A stretch of DNA of 41,458 nt from assembly GCA_020720665.1 (NCBI GenBank), contig DYOF01000009.1, forward strand, positions 1 to 41,458, given 5' to 3'. Origin of the DNA: Acetofilamentum sp. (GTDB lineage Bacteria > Bacteroidota > Bacteroidia > Bacteroidales > JAADGE01). Positions 17,337 through 26,459 of the stretch are shown here, piece after piece. The notes beneath the pieces were generated by a model. The model worked only from the letters and a program-made list of their open reading frames with translations, was not told the origin of the DNA and made no database searches. Within the stretch, counting starts at the first letter, position 1. Each line of letters begins with the position of its first letter. The position numbers were made by a program, and so were the translations under genes.

Positions 17337-19307
17337 TTACACAAATTCCTTGTTTTCAATTGTTTCAAATGCATTAAAAAAATCTAATTTTTGAGCAGTT
17401 TTGCGATTTACAAAAAGTTTCGCATTTTTGGGTTTCACAACACGTGATTTAATCGGTTTTTTATCCAATATATCCATAGCTATTTTAACAGCATGTTCTG
17501 TTACCGAATCCCAAGGAATAACATAACCTGCCAAACCTCCTCTTAATACGGTATCTTCAAGCATACATAATGTAGGAAATCGGTCGGTAATAATGCTTAA
17601 TTGTTCGTATCCGGAAGCTGCAATAACCGTACTGGTTCCGACATAAACCCATTTTACATTTTTTCGTTCAAAATAATCTCTCGCTTTAATAAAATCTTCT
17701 GCTTCCTGAATTTCAAAACTGTATATTTTTATTCCGGCTTTATTTGCATATTCTGAAATATCATCATATTGAATTTCGGCTTGTAACTCACCTCTTCTGT
17801 AAATAACTCCGATATGCTTTATATTTTTGTCGATTTTATAAATGGTATGTTTAAATTGATCTTCAATATTTGTAGAATAACACGTTGCATAATAATTTCT
17901 GTTATGGTCTTTCTCAAAATCAGAAATTATTGCAGAACTGTAAATGCCCGTAAAAACAATCGGAATGGTATCATTTTTAAGATATTGCCCTAATCTCATA
18001 CTAATAGGAGAACCGATAGCAAATATTAAATCAACAGAATCTGATTTAAATTTTTCAACTGCATGCATAACTTTTTCTTCGTCTCTCTTACAATTTTCAT
18101 AAATTATTTGCATGTTATTATCGCGTTCTTTTCTGAAAATATATCCGGCTTTTTTAAATTTCTCTTCAATAACATTAATTGATTTTACATAAACTTCTAA
18201 ATTATCCCAATATAAAATACCTACTTTTTTTATGTCGGTTGTATAATTTTTTGCTCTCTCCTCTCCTCTCAAAACTCTTAATCCGCCTTGTGCTAATGCT
18301 TCAAGTTCAGATTCACCGGGATAGACTTCAACATTACTTATAAAGCCTACTCTTTCAATAATCCAATCCGTAAGCATTTTAGAGTGGGCTAAACCGCCTG
18401 TTAAAATAATTGAATCGATTTTCCCTTTTAAGTTTGTTGCACGTTTACCAATTTCTTCCGCAACTTGATATGCCATAGCTTGATACACCAAATTGTATTT
18501 TTCAGAACCGGCATTTATCATTTTTTCTACATCTCTTGCATCATTTGTATTAAAATAGGAAACCAAACCTCCTTTACCTACGACCATTTTTCTTAATTCA
18601 TCAGTTGTAAACTCACCGGAAATACATTTTTCAAGATATTTAAACAAAGGCAAACTTCCGCTTCTCTCCGGAGAAAAAGGTCCTTCATATAAACCGTTAT
18701 TTACATTAATAGCCTTTCCTTCTTTTAAAGCGGCAACCGTTATTCCGCCGCCCAAATGTGCTACAATCAAATTTAAGTCGATGAGTTTTTTATTTTTGTT
18801 TTTAGCAAATTCACGAGCAGTAGAAAAAATATTTAACGCGTGTAATAATGACGAACGTTCAAAATTTTTATGCCCTGAAATTCTTGCTAAAGGTTCTAAA
18901 TCATCAACTGCCGGAGGATCAACAATATAAGAAGGAATTGAATATTCCCATCCGATGCTGTAAGCAATAACACAACCCAAATTTGAAGCATGGTGTCCTT
19001 GTAATCCGCATCCGGCATCTTTAATCATATCTTGGTCAATTATATATGTTCCGCTCGGAATCGGTTTTATTAAACCTCCTCTCCCTACAACTGCATCTAA
19101 GGATTTAATGTCGAATTTTTTATTTTTAAGTGCATTAATAATTTCTTCTTTACGGAAAGTATATTGATCCCAAATTGAAGCATATTGTTCTAATTGCTTA
19201 GGACTATGATGAATATTAATTTCAAATACAATATTTTCGTCTTTAAAAACACCAATTTTTGTTGATGTTGAACCCGGATTAATTGTCAGTATGTAGTATG
19301 GTTTCAT
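17337..19307 (-). CDS. Butyrate kinase fused to an ABC substrate-binding-like domain
   Basis: A 656-residue fusion. Residues 1 to about 360 are a complete butyrate kinase-type ASKHA kinase: ILTINPGSTSTKIGVF at the N terminus, VAHLGGGITVAAL, PFSPERSGSLP, IILTGGLAHSKML and ALAQGGLRVLRGEE. Residues about 365-656 match the ABC_sub_bind (TrpX-like) periplasmic-binding fold: VGILYWDN, DLIFAIGSPIS, TIPIVFTGIYSS, IGVIYRRGE and the closing AKLFVNRKTAQKLDF. There is no signal peptide or membrane segment, so the binding domain should be cytosolic, perhaps an allosteric sensor (inference). The frame is continuous with no stop at the junction. It lies 33 bases after the YhhN gene; no phosphotransbutyrylase is nearby. 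Confidence 0.87.
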   Translation of the reverse strand: MKPYYILTINPGSTSTKIGVFKDENIVFEINIHHSPKQLEQYASIWDQYTFRKEEIINALKNKKFDIKSLDAVVGRGGLIKPIPSGTYIIDQDMIKDAGCGLQGHHASNLGCVIAYSIGWEYSIPSYIVDPPAVDDLEPLARISGHKNFERSSLLHALNIFSTAREFAKNKNKKLIDLNLIVAHLGGGITVAALKEGKAINVNNGLYEGPFSPERSGSLPLFKYLEKCISGEFTTDELRKMVVGKGGLVSYFNTNDARDVEKMINAGSEKYNLVYQAMAYQVAEEIGKRATNLKGKIDSIILTGGLAHSKMLTDWIIERVGFISNVEVYPGESELEALAQGGLRVLRGEERAKNYTTDIKKVGILYWDNLEVYVKSINVIEEKFKKAGYIFRKERDNNMQIIYENCKRDEEKVMHAVEKFKSDSVDLIFAIGSPISMRLGQYLKNDTIPIVFTGIYSSAIISDFEKDHNRNYYATCYSTNIEDQFKHTIYKIDKNIKHIGVIYRRGELQAEIQYDDISEYANKAGIKIYSFEIQEAEDFIKARDYFERKNVKWVYVGTSTVIAASGYEQLSIITDRFPTLCMLEDTVLRGGLAGYVIPWDSVTEHAVKIAMDILDKKPIKSRVVKPKNAKLFVNRKTAQKLDFFNAFETIENKEFV

Positions 19308-19340
19308 TTATATTGAATGTTATTATTTTTCTTACAATTA

Positions 19341-19958
19341 TTAAGCCTTAGTTGTTGATTTATAGATAAAATATTGAGCTGTCCAATATAACACAATTGT
19401 TATTATTTTAGAATAGTCATAATCCGTAACAAATTTAGTTAAAGCAATATTTGTATCCGATAAAACAAATAAAACAGCACCTATAAAGGCAAAATATGCA
19501 ATTGAATTATAATTTCGTTGTAAATAAGCTCTCCAAACCATGCTTATAATTACAAAAATATAAATGAAAACCGGTATTTTCATTTCGCCTAAATACGGAA
19601 AGAAAAAAATTGTTAAGGATACAGCAATTAAATAAAAAGGAATAGAACTAAAAAGTTTCAAATTTGAAAATCGACTATTAAATGCAACAATATAAAATAT
19701 ATGAGCAATTAAAAAAGAAACTAAACCCGGAATAAATAAATCAATGACTTTTAATAAAAAAATATCTCCGATTAAGGAAAATATAAATCCGATAAATATA
19801 TATTTTCTGTACGAATTGTCTATTTTGCTCATTAAAAGCAATAAAATTAAAGGTAGGGGTTTTGAAATTGTTCTCAAAATATCATTGTCAATAAATACTG
19901 CATAACAAAAAACAGTTGCAACTATTATATATATTGATGTAAGTATTTTATTATTCAT
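19341..19958 (-). CDS. YhhN family membrane protein (lysoplasmalogenase-like)
   Basis: A 205-residue integral membrane protein with about eight hydrophobic segments. Family landmarks are SKPLPLILLLLMS, GFIFSLIGDIFLL (conserved Gly and Asp), FIPGLVSFLIAHIFYI and GAVLFVLSDTNIALTKF. These match the YhhN/TMEM86 family, whose vertebrate member hydrolyses the vinyl ether bond of lysoplasmalogens; the substrate in this bacterium is not known. It lies directly upstream of the butyrate kinase fusion on the same strand and directly downstream of leader repeat copy 4. Confidence 0.85.
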   Translation of the reverse strand: MNNKILTSIYIIVATVFCYAVFIDNDILRTISKPLPLILLLLMSKIDNSYRKYIFIGFIFSLIGDIFLLKVIDLFIPGLVSFLIAHIFYIVAFNSRFSNLKLFSSIPFYLIAVSLTIFFFPYLGEMKIPVFIYIFVIISMVWRAYLQRNYNSIAYFAFIGAVLFVLSDTNIALTKFVTDYDYSKIITIVLYWTAQYFIYKSTTKA

Positions 19959-20118
19959 CTGTCTAAAAATCTATAATTAATTAATAATCTGCAAATTGAA
20001 TGCTTATTCTTTCCTGCATATAGGAAAACCTCACTTTCTGTTAAATGTAATTGAGGTATTCCGGTAGTTATGCTCCTTTGTGTAAAAAATTATCTTATCC
20101 GGGTGTTCCATTTGTGTT
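19959..20118 (-). repeat. Leader repeat copy 4, upstream of the YhhN gene
   Basis: The best-formed copy. On the minus strand it has GCATAACTACCGGAATACC, then a hairpin ACCTCA...TGAGGT (20028-20033 with 20052-20057), then a hairpin TTCCT-ATATGC-AGGAA (20011-20026), then the core GCATTCAATTTGCAGATTATT, TTAATTAATT and AGACAG before the ATG. It matches the pgi copy closely. Confidence 0.85.
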
Positions 20119-20126
20119 TCAAATTT

Positions 20127-20251
20127 CCTAAATTCCGTAAGTCATTTTTTATTTTTTGCAAAGACGCAAAGACACAAGGAAACCTATTAAGCTGTTTTAT
20201 TTTTTAATCTATGTGTCCCGGCGACTTTGCGAGCGATATGCGGATTTAAGG
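20127..20251. repeat. MITE-like repeat, divergent copy C
   Basis: 125 bases with ends like the other family members: CCTAAATTCCGTAAGTC on the left and GCGGATTTAAGG on the right, the latter being the inverse of the left end of copy B. The interior differs and carries CGCAAAGACGCAAAG facing CTTTGCG. No open reading frame. It ends 4 bases from the rpe stop. Confidence 0.6.
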
Positions 20252-20255
20252 AATT

Positions 20256-20918
20256 TTATTTTAATTTTTTAATCATTTCAGAAATTGTTAATTTCGGATT
20301 TTCTGTATTAAATATTCCTGAACCGGATACAAAAATATCACAACCGGCATCAGATAATTCTTTAATATTTTCAAGTTTTATCCCTCCGTCAATTTCAATT
20401 TCAATATGCTCTGCATTATTATCCCGCAACATTTTATTTAATTGCTTAAGTTTTTTAAATGTTTGAGGAATAAAGCTTTGTCCTCCGAAACCCGGATTTA
20501 CGGACATGATAAGTATTAAATCAATATCTTCTAAAATATTTTCTAAAATATTAATCGGAGTATGAGGATTTAAGGAAACACCGGCTTTAATATGATGTGT
20601 TTTAATTTGTTGAATCAAACGATGTAAATGTTTGTCGGATTCTGCATGTACAGTTAAATATTCAGCACCTGCATTAACAAAATCATCAATGTATAAACCC
20701 GGGTTTTCAATCATTAAATGTACATCCAAAGGAATATTTGAAACTCTTTTAATTGACTTTATTACAATCGGACCCATTGTAATATTCGGAACAAAATGAC
20801 CATCCATTACATCAATATGCAAAAGACGGGCACCTCCTTCTTCTAACATTTTTATATCTCTTTCAAGATTTGAAAAATCAGCAGAAAGTAATGAAGGAGC
20901 AATTTTTTTAATCTTCAT
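20256..20918 (-). CDS. rpe: Ribulose-phosphate 3-epimerase
   Basis: Interconverts ribulose 5-phosphate and xylulose 5-phosphate in the pentose phosphate pathway. The 220 residues form a TIM barrel with APSLLSADF at the N terminus, HIDVMDGHFVPNITMG (metal His and catalytic Asp), SVNPGFGGQSFI and the phosphate-binding EIDGGIK and FVSGSGIF segments. I start at ATG 20918; the frame extends two codons to a TTG at 20924, which is less likely. It follows tkt by 7 bases on the same strand, so the two form a pentose phosphate operon. Confidence 0.96.
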   Translation of the reverse strand: MKIKKIAPSLLSADFSNLERDIKMLEEGGARLLHIDVMDGHFVPNITMGPIVIKSIKRVSNIPLDVHLMIENPGLYIDDFVNAGAEYLTVHAESDKHLHRLIQQIKTHHIKAGVSLNPHTPINILENILEDIDLILIMSVNPGFGGQSFIPQTFKKLKQLNKMLRDNNAEHIEIEIDGGIKLENIKELSDAGCDIFVSGSGIFNTENPKLTISEMIKKLK

Positions 20919-20925
20919 AATCAAG

Positions 20926-22911
20926 TTATAATTTTAATAAATCTTGAGCTGTTTTAACTAAATTATCAACTGTAATTCCAAATTTTTTGTATAAGGTTTC
21001 GTAAGGTGCAGAAGCGCCGAATGTGTTTATTCCTATAACTTTTCCTTCGTAACCTATATATTTATACCACGACATATCAGCACCGGCTTCAATTGCAATA
21101 CGTTTTGTTTTATTTTTAGGCAGCACTTCCGATTTATAATTATCATCTTGAATATCAAATAATTCAGTTGATAAAAATGATACAACGTTTACTTCAATTC
21201 CTTTTTGATTTAATACGTTTTTAGCTTCCAGTGCTATTTCAACTTCCGAACCGCTTGCCATTATAATCAAATCTGAATCAAAATCGCTGCTTACAATATA
21301 TGCTCCTTTATATGCATTGCTGACATCAGCATAGGCTCTTGAACCCCTTTCAACAGTTTTTAAAGCTTGTCTGGTTAAAATTAGAGCTGTCGGACCCTCA
21401 GTTCGTTTAATGGCAATATCCCATGCAACAGCAGTTTCGTTTGCGTCCATAGGTCTTAAATTAAATAAATTCGGAATAGCTCTGAGAGCAGAAAGGTGTT
21501 CAACGGGTTGATGAGTCGGCCCGTCTTCTCCTAATCCTATTGAATCATGTGTGAAAACATAAATTACTCTTAAGCCCATTAGTGCTGCCATTCTGATAGC
21601 CGGACGCATATAATCGGAAAATACAAAAAATGTTCCGCTATACGGAATTAAACCGCCATGCAAAGCCATTCCGTTCATAATTGTGCCCATACCAAATTCT
21701 CTTATTCCGTAATGAATATATTGTCCTGATTTATTGTTCACACCAAATGAAACTTGCTCTTTTGTTTTTGTTAAATTTGAGGGGGTTAAATCTGCCGAAC
21801 CGCCGATTAAATTTGGAATTTGATTAACTAAATTTTCTAAAATTTTTCCTGATGAAGCCCGGGTTGCAAATTTAGTATTTGCTTCAAACATAAGGTTTTT
21901 ATAATCAGGTAATTTATTGTTAATTATTTGAATAAATTCTTCAGCTGCATCAGTATTTTCTGTTTTATAGGTTTCAAACAAATTATTCCATGTATTTTCA
22001 TTAATTTGTCCTTTAACAGCCGCTTCTTTTGTAAAATTATAAATTTCATCGGGAACATAAAACTCATCAGAAGGAAGCCCTAATTTTTCTTTTGTTAACA
22101 ATATTTCTTCTGCTCCCAGCGGTGCCCCGTGAACGTGCTCCGTTCCGGCTTTATTTGGACTTCCGTATCCTATAATTGTTTTACAAATTATTATTGACGG
22201 TTTTTCGGTATTATTTTGTGCATTTATAATTGCATTGTTAATTTCGTCGAAATTATGCCCGTTGACTTCCTGAATATGCCAATTATACGCTTCAAAACGT
22301 TTTGAGATATTTTCGGAGAATGATAATTTTGTATTTCCGTCAATTGTAATACTGTTTGAATCATAAAACAGAATAAGTTTACTCAACTGATTATGACCTG
22401 CAAAAGAACACGCTTCATGAGAAACGCCTTCCTGTAAATCACCGTCACCGGCCATAACATATGTATAATGATTTATAATTTCAGTAGTTGTATTATATTT
22501 TGATGCTAAAATGGTTTCAGCCAACGCCATACCGACAGCGTTTCCGATACCTTGACCTAAGGGACCCGTAGTTGTTTCAACGCCGGGAGTATCTTGACAT
22601 TCGGGATGTCCGGGAGTTTTGCTGTGCCATTGTCTGAAATTTTTAATATCGTTCATTGTTAAATCGTATCCGTATAAGTGTAACAAGCTGTATAATAGCA
22701 TGCTTCCGTGTCCGCCGGATAACACAAAACGATCTCGATTAAACCATTCGGGATTTTTAGGGTTAAATTTTAAAAATTCTTGAAATAATACACTTGCAAC
22801 ATCAGCCATACCCAAAGGTAATCCGGGATGTCCTGAATTTGCTTTTTGAATGGCATCAACAGATAATGCTCGTATTGTATTTGCAGTTTTTCTTAATAAA
22901 TCAGTATTCAT
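20926..22911 (-). CDS. tkt: Transketolase
   Basis: Thiamine-diphosphate enzyme moving two-carbon units between sugar phosphates. The 661 residues have normal length. Visible are DRFVLSGGHGSMLLYSLLHL, GPLGQGIGNAVGMALAE, the thiamine-binding VMAGDGDLQEGVSHEA, the AGTEHVHGAPLGAEE loop, the pyrimidine-domain SADLTPSN, and THDSIGLGEDGPTHQPVEHL with its substrate-binding His. It is the first gene of a tkt-rpe unit, with a -7 box 20 bases before the ATG and a terminator further upstream that separates it from the DUF4476 gene. Confidence 0.97.
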   Translation of the reverse strand: MNTDLLRKTANTIRALSVDAIQKANSGHPGLPLGMADVASVLFQEFLKFNPKNPEWFNRDRFVLSGGHGSMLLYSLLHLYGYDLTMNDIKNFRQWHSKTPGHPECQDTPGVETTTGPLGQGIGNAVGMALAETILASKYNTTTEIINHYTYVMAGDGDLQEGVSHEACSFAGHNQLSKLILFYDSNSITIDGNTKLSFSENISKRFEAYNWHIQEVNGHNFDEINNAIINAQNNTEKPSIIICKTIIGYGSPNKAGTEHVHGAPLGAEEILLTKEKLGLPSDEFYVPDEIYNFTKEAAVKGQINENTWNNLFETYKTENTDAAEEFIQIINNKLPDYKNLMFEANTKFATRASSGKILENLVNQIPNLIGGSADLTPSNLTKTKEQVSFGVNNKSGQYIHYGIREFGMGTIMNGMALHGGLIPYSGTFFVFSDYMRPAIRMAALMGLRVIYVFTHDSIGLGEDGPTHQPVEHLSALRAIPNLFNLRPMDANETAVAWDIAIKRTEGPTALILTRQALKTVERGSRAYADVSNAYKGAYIVSSDFDSDLIIMASGSEVEIALEAKNVLNQKGIEVNVVSFLSTELFDIQDDNYKSEVLPKNKTKRIAIEAGADMSWYKYIGYEGKVIGINTFGASAPYETLYKKFGITVDNLVKTAQDLLKL

Positions 22912-22930
22912 AATGTTTATATATTTTTTA

Positions 22931-22938
22931 CAAATGTA
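22931..22938 (-). promoter_or_regulatory. Bacteroidota -7 box of tkt-rpe
   Basis: On the minus strand TACATTTG is an exact TAnnTTTG match 19 bases before the tkt ATG. Confidence 0.55.
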
Positions 22939-22985
22939 AATCTTTCGTAATAAAAATCAGAACTTAAATTGAAAATATTAAACAT

Positions 22986-23013
22986 AAAAAAAAGGCTGTT
23001 AATTAAGCAGCCT
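22986..23013 (-). terminator. Intrinsic terminator of the DUF4476 gene
   Basis: On the minus strand AGGCTG and CAGCCT pair around a TTAATTAA-containing loop, followed by a run of T (22992-22986). It starts 23 bases after the DUF4476 stop and insulates tkt from it. Confidence 0.85.
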
Positions 23014-23036
23014 ATTTCTATAATATTTTTTTGATT

Positions 23037-23813
23037 CTACCAACCGTCATTATACTCTCTTTGATATCCGTCCCAATTATCGTAATGATTACTTGAACCG
23101 GAATTTCTTATGTAATCATCTAATTCCCGAATACTGCTGCTGAATGTTAAGGCATCGTTAACCAGATAGTAATTATTTTTATCGATACAATATCCGTATG
23201 AAAATTTTGCTAATTTCAATTTATTTGATTCAAAGCTAAACATCATTAATATTCTGTATATTTGATTTGCTCTGACTGTATGTGATGATATGGCTTGTTG
23301 AGCTATTCTTATTTTATCACTTTCAAAACTTGCCAATCGAAGAGAGTTTTCTAATCTGGGCAAATCTAACAAGGGCTTATTATAATATCCGTCATTATAA
23401 TAATTGTTGTATCCGTCATCATATCTTCCGTTATTATAATCATTATCATGTCTGATTGTTTCGGTACGAATTATTTCTAACCTTCCGAATTTATTTATTT
23501 TGGCATGAACAATTGTTCGGGGAGGTATATTAATACTTCCGTTATAAATTACATGTTCAGAAGAATAACGGTCTCTTTTTTGTTTAATAACTATTCTGTG
23601 AGAACCGGGTTGAATGTCTGATAATGAAAAAAAAGCAGTCGGATAGTCATAAATTTTTCTGTCAAAAATTACGATAAACATTGAGTTATCGTATATCCTT
23701 AATTTTAATTCAGAAGAATTAGTATAGGTTTCATGACGCAATTGTGCGTTTATTTGTTTCGGAAGAACTAAAATTATTCCGAAAATTACGAATGTGAAAA
23801 TTAAGTTTTTCAT
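23037..23813 (-). CDS. Secreted DUF4476 domain protein
   Basis: A 258-residue protein with a signal peptide (about 1-23, ending INAQ). The N-terminal half holds beta strands with a FSLSDIQPGSHRIVIKQ motif, like the PEGA-type or DUF4476-associated N domain. An Asn/Tyr/Asp-rich linker follows (about 121-145). The C-terminal part (about 148-245) matches DUF4476: SLRLASFESDKIRIAQQAI, then FSFESNKLKLAKFSY and DKNNYYLVNDALTFSSS. A purine-rich AAAGGAAAG lies just before the ATG, one of few Shine-Dalgarno-like sites here. Its function is unknown. It is transcribed alone, ending in a strong terminator. Confidence 0.83.
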   Translation of the reverse strand: MKNLIFTFVIFGIILVLPKQINAQLRHETYTNSSELKLRIYDNSMFIVIFDRKIYDYPTAFFSLSDIQPGSHRIVIKQKRDRYSSEHVIYNGSINIPPRTIVHAKINKFGRLEIIRTETIRHDNDYNNGRYDDGYNNYYNDGYYNKPLLDLPRLENSLRLASFESDKIRIAQQAISSHTVRANQIYRILMMFSFESNKLKLAKFSYGYCIDKNNYYLVNDALTFSSSIRELDDYIRNSGSSNHYDNWDGYQREYNDGW

Positions 23814-23873
23814 AGCTTTCCTTTTTTAGTTTGATTTATTTTAATATAAAATCAATTCGTATGCCGGAAAAAA

Positions 23874-24530
23874 TCAAAATATAGTATCCTTTGTCGTTTG
23901 ATATAAGGTATCATTTAAAAACTGTTCAGTAGTATCTGATTCTGAATAATTTACATTAATAGACACGGCTTGTTCCAATTTAAAAATTTCTTTTATTTTG
24001 TCTTCTAATTGAGTAACATCCATTAATCCTTCTTCAACTTTATAGGTATTATTCTCCGAATAAAATATTTGCCCGATGAAGTAACCGTCAGCTTTTCTGT
24101 TAAAAATCGTAGTATCATTAGTTTCTGAAATAAATGCTATAACAGGTTTATTTGTTCTGATTGCATAAATATTATTTTTATTTAGTGTTTCAACCGCTGT
24201 TTTACTCAGTAAAGTAAATTTTTTAAATAAAACATCAAATTCCCATTTAACATTTGTTTCGGAACTTATCAGATAGTTTTCATATTCTCTGTCTGTCATA
24301 TAAAAAAAACAAATTCCGAATTGATTTATGTATTCAATTTCGTTTGTATCTTCTTCAGTTAAGTTATTTTTATCAGGTTTTCTGACAGCATCTTTCTCTT
24401 TAATTTTCTTTACTTTTTTTTCAAATGATTTTTTTTCAGATTTTGATAAATCATTCTGAGATTGATTATTATCACAAGATGAGATTGATAAACAAGTTGT
24501 TAATACCGTTAAAAACAAATATTTAAGCAT
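23874..24530 (-). CDS. Probable lipoprotein of unknown function
   Basis: A 218-residue protein with a lipoprotein-type signal: a hydrophobic stretch, then SISSCD, so Cys19 is the likely lipidated residue. A charged Lys/Glu-rich linker (about 30-60) leads to a globular part with YINQFGICFFYMTDREYENYL and AFISETNDTTIFNRK. I recognise no domain. A -7 box lies 24 bases upstream of the start, and it is separated from rluD by 93 bases. Attachment to the membrane is inferred from the lipobox. Confidence 0.7.
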   Translation of the reverse strand: MLKYLFLTVLTTCLSISSCDNNQSQNDLSKSEKKSFEKKVKKIKEKDAVRKPDKNNLTEEDTNEIEYINQFGICFFYMTDREYENYLISSETNVKWEFDVLFKKFTLLSKTAVETLNKNNIYAIRTNKPVIAFISETNDTTIFNRKADGYFIGQIFYSENNTYKVEEGLMDVTQLEDKIKEIFKLEQAVSINVNYSESDTTEQFLNDTLYQTTKDTIF

Positions 24531-24554
24531 TTTTTAAATCAGAAAATTATATAA

Positions 24555-24562
24555 CAAATTTA
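24555..24562 (-). promoter_or_regulatory. Bacteroidota -7 box of the lipoprotein gene
   Basis: On the minus strand TAAATTTG is an exact TAnnTTTG match 24 bases before the ATG at 24530. Confidence 0.5.
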
Positions 24563-24623
24563 AATCTATTTTTTGGTATTAAAAAATCAGAAATACATAA
24601 TATCAGAATATTTTGATAAAAGC

Positions 24624-25646
24624 TTAATCTGAATATATTTCTCTGTTTTGGATATAATCTTCCCATTTTTTTAGGAGTAATTTAAAATTTTCGGGTAATT
24701 CAGCAGTAAAAGAGAGTGTTTCATTTGTTACCGGATGAATAAATTCAATGTTTTGGGCGTGTAATGCTTGTGCAGGCATTAATTTAAAACAGTTATGAAT
24801 GAATTGTTTATATTTTGTATATTTTGTTCCTCGCAAAATTTCTGTTCCTCCGTATTCTGTATCTCCAAAAATAGGATGACCTAAATATTTTAAATGAACT
24901 CTTATTTGATGTGTTCGCCCGGTTTCAAGAATACATTCAACCAAACTGACATATCCGTAATCTTTTAATACTTTGTAATGTGTTACTGCATGTTTACCGT
25001 AATCTCCTTCCGGAAAAACATGCATCAATTTTCTGTTTTGCAGGTGTCTGCCGATATTTCCAACAATAGTTCCGTTATTTTCCTTAGGAATTCCCCAAAC
25101 TAATGCTAAATATTTTTTTTCGGGTACACGATTAAAAAACTGTTTGGAAAGATTAGTTAAAGCTTCATCATTTTTAGCAATAACCATAACTCCTGATGTA
25201 TTTTTATCCAATCGATGCACTAATCCGGCTCTTTGATTTTCTGAATTGAATAAGTCGAGCCCTTTTAAATGATACATCAACGCATTTACTAATGTTCCTT
25301 GTTCATTTCCGAATGCCGGATGAACAACCATATCGGCAGACTTGTTGATTATTAAAATATGCTCGTCTTCATAAAGAATTTTCAAGGGAATATTTTCAGG
25401 AATTAATTCTGTTTTTTCCGGTTTATAATAGGTCATTAACTGAATAATGTCGCCCGGTTTAACTTTATAATTTGATTTTACTTCAATACCGTTAACTAAT
25501 AGGTAACCTTGCTCTGCTGCAGTTTGAATTTTGGTTCGCGATGCATTTTCAATTTTATCGACTAAAAATTTATCAATGCGCAAAGGTTTTTGACCTTTAT
25601 CGGCAATAAATTTATGTAATTCAAATTTCTCTGTTTTATCTTCCAT
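24624..25646 (-). CDS. RluD-type 23S rRNA pseudouridine synthase
   Basis: A 340-residue RluA/RluD family enzyme. The N-terminal S4 RNA-binding domain (about 15-75, RIDKFLVDKIENASRTKIQ) precedes the catalytic core with GLVHRLDKNTSGVMVIAK, whose Asp is the nucleophile, and ETGRTHQIRVHLKYLGHPIFGD. Length and domain order fit RluD, which modifies helix 69 of 23S rRNA, though the exact site cannot be told from sequence alone. It follows a conserved secreted protein gene by 9 bases and shares its promoter. Confidence 0.92.
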   Translation of the reverse strand: MEDKTEKFELHKFIADKGQKPLRIDKFLVDKIENASRTKIQTAAEQGYLLVNGIEVKSNYKVKPGDIIQLMTYYKPEKTELIPENIPLKILYEDEHILIINKSADMVVHPAFGNEQGTLVNALMYHLKGLDLFNSENQRAGLVHRLDKNTSGVMVIAKNDEALTNLSKQFFNRVPEKKYLALVWGIPKENNGTIVGNIGRHLQNRKLMHVFPEGDYGKHAVTHYKVLKDYGYVSLVECILETGRTHQIRVHLKYLGHPIFGDTEYGGTEILRGTKYTKYKQFIHNCFKLMPAQALHAQNIEFIHPVTNETLSFTAELPENFKLLLKKWEDYIQNREIYSD

Positions 25647-25655
25647 TGTAACTTA

Positions 25656-26459
25656 TTAAAATTGAATATCTTCAATAAATTGCCAAATTCCTTTTTCATA
25701 TTTCAAGCCGTCAAAACTTAAATCAGGTCCGTAATAACTATAAGAATTTACTAATTCCGGTTTCGAAGGTGATAAATGATCCCAAAAAATTAAATCATTT
25801 TTTTTGTCATATTTTAAATTCATACTTAATCGCTCTCCGTACTCAAAAACAAATCTTGATATTTTTTTTCCGTTGACTTCAAAAATCGGTTTTCCGAATA
25901 CGATTTCATCATCTTCATTAATAAATAAATTATCAATAATTTTTTTATTTGTAAAATCATCATTTGCATTCCACCCCAATAAAACGTAGTATTTGGCTCT
26001 TTTAATTTTTTTTTCAATTAAATTATAGTATTGAGCACCATACCAATTATTTGGATATATGATATTTTCGGAAATACCTGTAATTATTTCAGTATTAAAA
26101 TTTAAAGGTTCCAAATAAAATTTTCCTCTGTTTTTTATAAAATAGTTTATAAATCCGTAATATTTTATTTTTTCTGAAAATTTTTTAACTGACCAGGTAT
26201 AAACGATTAGCTTCTTATCAGAAGAAGCTGCAATACTTAAATTCTTAATTTTAACTGTATCAAAATAATTTAAATTATTACTTATAAATTCTGTCTCAAA
26301 TAATTTTAATATTTTAGAATTAACAATTTCGGTAACAGAATCATTTTCTGATGAATATAGCTTGTTAAATAATTCTTTGAATGAGGTGTTTTCTTGTGCA
26401 TTCAAGTTCAGAAAAAACAATAGATTAAGAAAAAATATCAGCTTAATTTTATAATACAT
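25656..26459 (-). CDS. Conserved secreted Bacteroidota protein of unknown function
   Basis: A 267-residue protein with a signal peptide (MYYKIKLIFFLNLLFFLNL, then NAQE). Landmarks are YYVLLGWNANDDFTNKKIIDNL, FGKPIFEVNGKK, RFVFEYGERLSMNLKYD, IFWDHLSP and a closing YGPDLSFDGLKYEKGIW. I have the impression of a conserved, unnamed family often placed beside rluD in this phylum, but no activity is known to me. It is the first gene of a two-gene unit with rluD, under the well-formed promoter at 26517-26547. Confidence 0.78.
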   Translation of the reverse strand: MYYKIKLIFFLNLLFFLNLNAQENTSFKELFNKLYSSENDSVTEIVNSKILKLFETEFISNNLNYFDTVKIKNLSIAASSDKKLIVYTWSVKKFSEKIKYYGFINYFIKNRGKFYLEPLNFNTEIITGISENIIYPNNWYGAQYYNLIEKKIKRAKYYVLLGWNANDDFTNKKIIDNLFINEDDEIVFGKPIFEVNGKKISRFVFEYGERLSMNLKYDKKNDLIFWDHLSPSKPELVNSYSYYGPDLSFDGLKYEKGIWQFIEDIQF

